64,000 nucleotides of DNA from Bacillus sp. CGMCC 1.16541 (GTDB lineage: Bacteria > Bacillota > Bacilli > Bacillales > Bacillaceae_H). The DNA lies in the NCBI RefSeq assembly GCF_003184905.1, contig NZ_QFRU01000011.1, positions 1 to 64,000 on the forward strand. The letters are read 5' to 3'. The notes below the pieces were generated by a model, which saw nothing but the letters and a program-made list of their open reading frames with translations, made no database searches and was not told the origin of the DNA. Below are positions 61,484 to 64,000 of this stretch, in pieces. Each line of letters starts with the position of its first letter. Positions within the stretch are counted from its first letter, which is position 1. Both the position numbers and the translations under genes were made by a program.

Positions 61484-61710
61484 CGTAATCTCCCTCTACT
61501 ATTATCAATCTTTTTATTATATAAAGCTTATTTTATCATTTTTTTGAACAGGTCTCTGCACGTTACACCGAAAAGACACAATGATAATTTATCCATTCCC
61601 TTTATTTTTATTTCAATATAACTTCTTTTCCACTCAATTCTTATTATTTAACTGTTTTAAGGCCTTCTGTTATAATAACTCATAATTAATCAGTAAAAGA
61701 GGGATGAAGG

Positions 61711-62226
61711 ATGGAAAAAGCAACATTTGCTGGTGGATGCTTCTGGTGTATGGTGACGCCATTTGAAGAGCTAGACGGTATTCACGGAATTGTATCAGGT
61801 TATTCAGGCGGTCATGTTGAAAACCCTACGTATGAGCAAGTCAAAACAGGGACAACAGGTCATTATGAAGTTGTTCAAATTACGTTTGATCCTGACGTAT
61901 TTCCGTATGAAAAGCTACTTGAGCTATATTGGCCACAAATTGATCCAACCGATGCAGAAGGTCAATTCCAAGATCGTGGCCCTCAATACCGCGCTGCGAT
62001 TTTTTATCACAACGACAAACAAAAAGAAGCTGCTGAGAAAACGAAAGCAGAACTAGCGGCAAGCGGACGCTTTAAACAGCCAATCGTGACGGAGGTTTTA
62101 CCTGCTACACCGTTCTATCCAGCAGAAGAGTATCACCAAGATTATCATAAAAAGAATCCAAAACATTACAAAGAAGACCGCGCCGCCTCTGGTCGTGACG
62201 AGTTCATCAACGAAAACTGGAAATAA
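61711..62226 (+). CDS. msrA: Peptide methionine (S)-S-oxide reductase MsrA
   Basis: A 171-residue MsrA with the catalytic GGCFWC (C10) near the N-terminus, [29 protein letters not shown] and [10 protein letters not shown]. It reduces methionine sulfoxide in oxidised proteins. Preceded by GAGGGATGAAGG. No msrB is adjacent; a terminator follows. Confidence 0.95.
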   Translation: MEKATFAGGCFWCMVTPFEELDGIHGIVSGYSGGHVENPTYEQVKTGTTGHYEVVQITFDPDVFPYEKLLELYWPQIDPTDAEGQFQDRGPQYRAAIFYHNDKQKEAAEKTKAELAASGRFKQPIVTEVLPATPFYPAEEYHQDYHKKNPKHYKEDRAASGRDEFINENWK

Positions 62227-62290
62227 TTTCTGAATAAATAAAATGAACTCTGTTCGTAAAACAAAGATTAACATGCAACACAGCATGTTT

Positions 62291-62345
62291 TTGAGCTGAA
62301 CTGAATGAGAGCACTTTTGTCTCTTTCAATTCAGCTCTTTTATTT
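62291..62345 (+). terminator. msrA terminator
   Basis: GAGCTGAA and TTCAGCTC with inner GAGAG/CTCTT form a long imperfect stem ending in T residues. Confidence 0.8.
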
Positions 62346-62470
62346 TTCTACTATAATATCCTCCTCTCTCTTGCTCCTCCTGCATAAAACCAATTCCCTT
62401 TATTCATACTAAAAGACGACTTAACCATTTTGAACGTCTCGTGATAAATCGGCTAGAGGGGGAACCACCT

Positions 62471-63976
62471 TTGAAAAAATCAGAGAAGAAGAAACAAAAT
62501 CAAGCGGCAAATGAAGCGATCGGTGAACACGAAATTAAAACTCTTCACTTTTACGGAGGACCATTCATCGCTACGATCCCCCTTGTTTTTTTCATTATTT
62601 GGGCCATTACATTAAGTGTAATGCAGCTAGTTACAGAAGAAGCACTTGTTCTCGGAATTGTCATTGGAATTGCAGTGGGGCTTTTCTTTTGTAAGTCTAA
62701 GTGGAAAAACTACGCACAAGCACTGTTTGCTGGAATGGCTCAACCAATCGGAGTTATTGCCGTTATCGCTTGGTTTTGGGCAGGTATGTTCGCGAAGCTT
62801 CTAGCAGCTGGAGGGCTTGTAGAAGGACTCATTTGGGTGGGATTTCAGACCAATTTAAAAGGTGGACTCATTGTTGGTTTAACCTTTTTACTATCAGCTT
62901 TGTTTTCAACAGCGGTCGGAACAGGGTTCGGAACAGTTGCGACATTTGGTATTCTCATGTTTCCCGCAGGCATTATTTTAGGAGCAGATCCTGTCATTTT
63001 ACTTGCTTCGATTTTAAGCGGAGCAGTCTTTGGTGACAACTTGGCTCCTGTTTCTGATACGACTATCATTTCCGCTACAACCCAAGAAGCAGATGTACCT
63101 GGTGTGGTGCGTTCACGTTTTAAATATTCAATCGCCGCAGCAATTCCCGCTCTTATTATGTTTGTCATTCTTGGTGGCGGTGGTGAAGGGTTTGGGAATC
63201 AACAAGTGTTAGCAGAACTTCAAGAGAAAGTTTCTCCGGCAGGATTGTTTATGTTAATACCTTTCTTGCTGGTCTTGGTGCTCGCACTAACAGGACGACA
63301 TCTTCTTACCTCATTAACGTGGGGAATTGTCTCATCGATTGTTGTGATGATTTTAATTGGAACACCTTTTTCTGAGATTATTAACTTCTCGAAAAACAAA
63401 GCTGGAGATCCCGTTGTAGGTGGGGCACTGATGAGCGGAATTAGTGGCTATTTTAATATGGCGATTCTTATCCTGTTTATTTTAGCAGCTGCTCATTTGT
63501 TGGATGTAGCCGGAACAATGGACATTATTAAATCGTTCTTTTTAAAAATCATTAACGGTGTTGTCCGAAGAGCAGAAATGTCTATGTTTGCGATTGTGGC
63601 TTTCTTAAATGTCTTTATCACTATTAATACAGCAGCAGAGATTACAGCCGGTCCATTCATTCGCAATCTAGGCAAAGAGTTTAACATTCATCCATATCGA
63701 CGCGCTAATTTATTAGATACCGTTTCCTCTTCTCTCGGCTACATTTTCCCGTGGAGCGGAGGCGTTCTACTCGCCTGGTCGACCATTAAAGGTGCAGCAA
63801 AGGAATACGATTTTATCCCAATTGTGGGCCCAACAGAAGTGTTTCCCTATGTGTTTCAGGCTTGGTTTTTATTAATTGTCATGTTTATCGTGACCATTAC
63901 TGGTTGGGGATTGCGCTTCTCAGGTAAAAACGGCGAAGAGTTAACAAAAGAAGAGTACGAAAAACTCCAGGAATAA
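62471..63976 (+). CDS. NhaC family Na+/H+ antiporter
   Basis: A 501-residue transporter with about twelve helices. Family segments: LFSTAVGTGFGTVATFGILMFP (split as TAVGTGFGTV) near 160, GAVFGDNLAPVSDTTIISA near 198, and FPWSGGVLLAW near 437. It probably exchanges Na+ for H+, though malate/lactate-type relatives exist. Start is TTG 62471, nine bases after GAGGGGG. The gene ends 24 bases before the window edge. Confidence 0.88.
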   Translation: MKKSEKKKQNQAANEAIGEHEIKTLHFYGGPFIATIPLVFFIIWAITLSVMQLVTEEALVLGIVIGIAVGLFFCKSKWKNYAQALFAGMAQPIGVIAVIAWFWAGMFAKLLAAGGLVEGLIWVGFQTNLKGGLIVGLTFLLSALFSTAVGTGFGTVATFGILMFPAGIILGADPVILLASILSGAVFGDNLAPVSDTTIISATTQEADVPGVVRSRFKYSIAAAIPALIMFVILGGGGEGFGNQQVLAELQEKVSPAGLFMLIPFLLVLVLALTGRHLLTSLTWGIVSSIVVMILIGTPFSEIINFSKNKAGDPVVGGALMSGISGYFNMAILILFILAAAHLLDVAGTMDIIKSFFLKIINGVVRRAEMSMFAIVAFLNVFITINTAAEITAGPFIRNLGKEFNIHPYRRANLLDTVSSSLGYIFPWSGGVLLAWSTIKGAAKEYDFIPIVGPTEVFPYVFQAWFLLIVMFIVTITGWGLRFSGKNGEELTKEEYEKLQE

Positions 63977-64000
63977 TTATTTTGATATAACAAAAAGGGT

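Overview
The window is chromosomal DNA of a spore-forming member of the Bacillaceae. The evidence is the gene content and order. From about 12.8 kb rightwards it carries rlmCD, pdaA, fumA, yfkAB, yfkD, yfkE, yfkF, yfkH-yfkI-yfkJ, yfkK and yfkM homologues, then yflJ and nos, closely following the yfj-yfk-yfl segment of Bacillus subtilis. Start sites have strong Shine-Dalgarno sequences, several genes use TTG or GTG, and I read candidate SigG, SigB, PerR and NsrR control sites. The genus cannot be fixed from this sequence alone. No rRNA, tRNA or CRISPR array was seen.

Region 1 (1-12.85 kb) is an AT-rich accessory island. It holds a type I restriction-modification operon (hsdR-hsdM-hsdS, with hsdS cut by the window edge), then 1.3 kb of non-coding DNA with a perfect 25-bp inverted repeat and a GC-richer, hairpin-rich patch. 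Next come a 110-residue orphan gene and eleven tandem copies of a 103/104-bp unit with three internal dyads. A compact leftward operon of five overlapping small unknown genes follows, then a regulatory region with six phased 10-bp repeats. Two large serine recombinases in tandem end the island, exactly against the 3' end of rlmCD, a likely integration site.

Region 2 (12.85-39.5 kb) is mostly core genome: rRNA methylation, spore cortex modification, fumarase, a radical SAM protein, calcium and iron transport, stress proteins, an adenine deaminase behind a guanine-class riboswitch, a secreted CAP protein with two signal-peptide paralogues, and carboxylate and betaine transporters. A PerR box and a leader hairpin precede a P1B-4 metal ATPase.

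Region 3 (39.5-52.3 kb) holds an alanine/sodium symporter, an orphan amino-acid N-hydroxylase, a nitric-oxide cluster (hmp and nsrR divergent across two NsrR operators, nos 3 kb away), and a two-gene B12-binding plus STAS module that looks like a cobalamin photosensor feeding an anti-anti-sigma-type output. A methionine gamma-lyase and a MaoC hydratase follow.

Region 4 (52.3-64 kb) has an ABC-F ATPase, a GNAT acetyltransferase, MbcS, HelD, an M50-like membrane protein with a mutated catalytic Glu, a regulator with a 24-bp coding minisatellite, MsrA and an NhaC-type antiporter.

Intergenic spaces of regions 2-4 carry related families of short palindromic repeats, including 300-bp MITE-like elements with 10-bp terminal inverted repeats and hairpins whose stems differ between copies but stay complementary.
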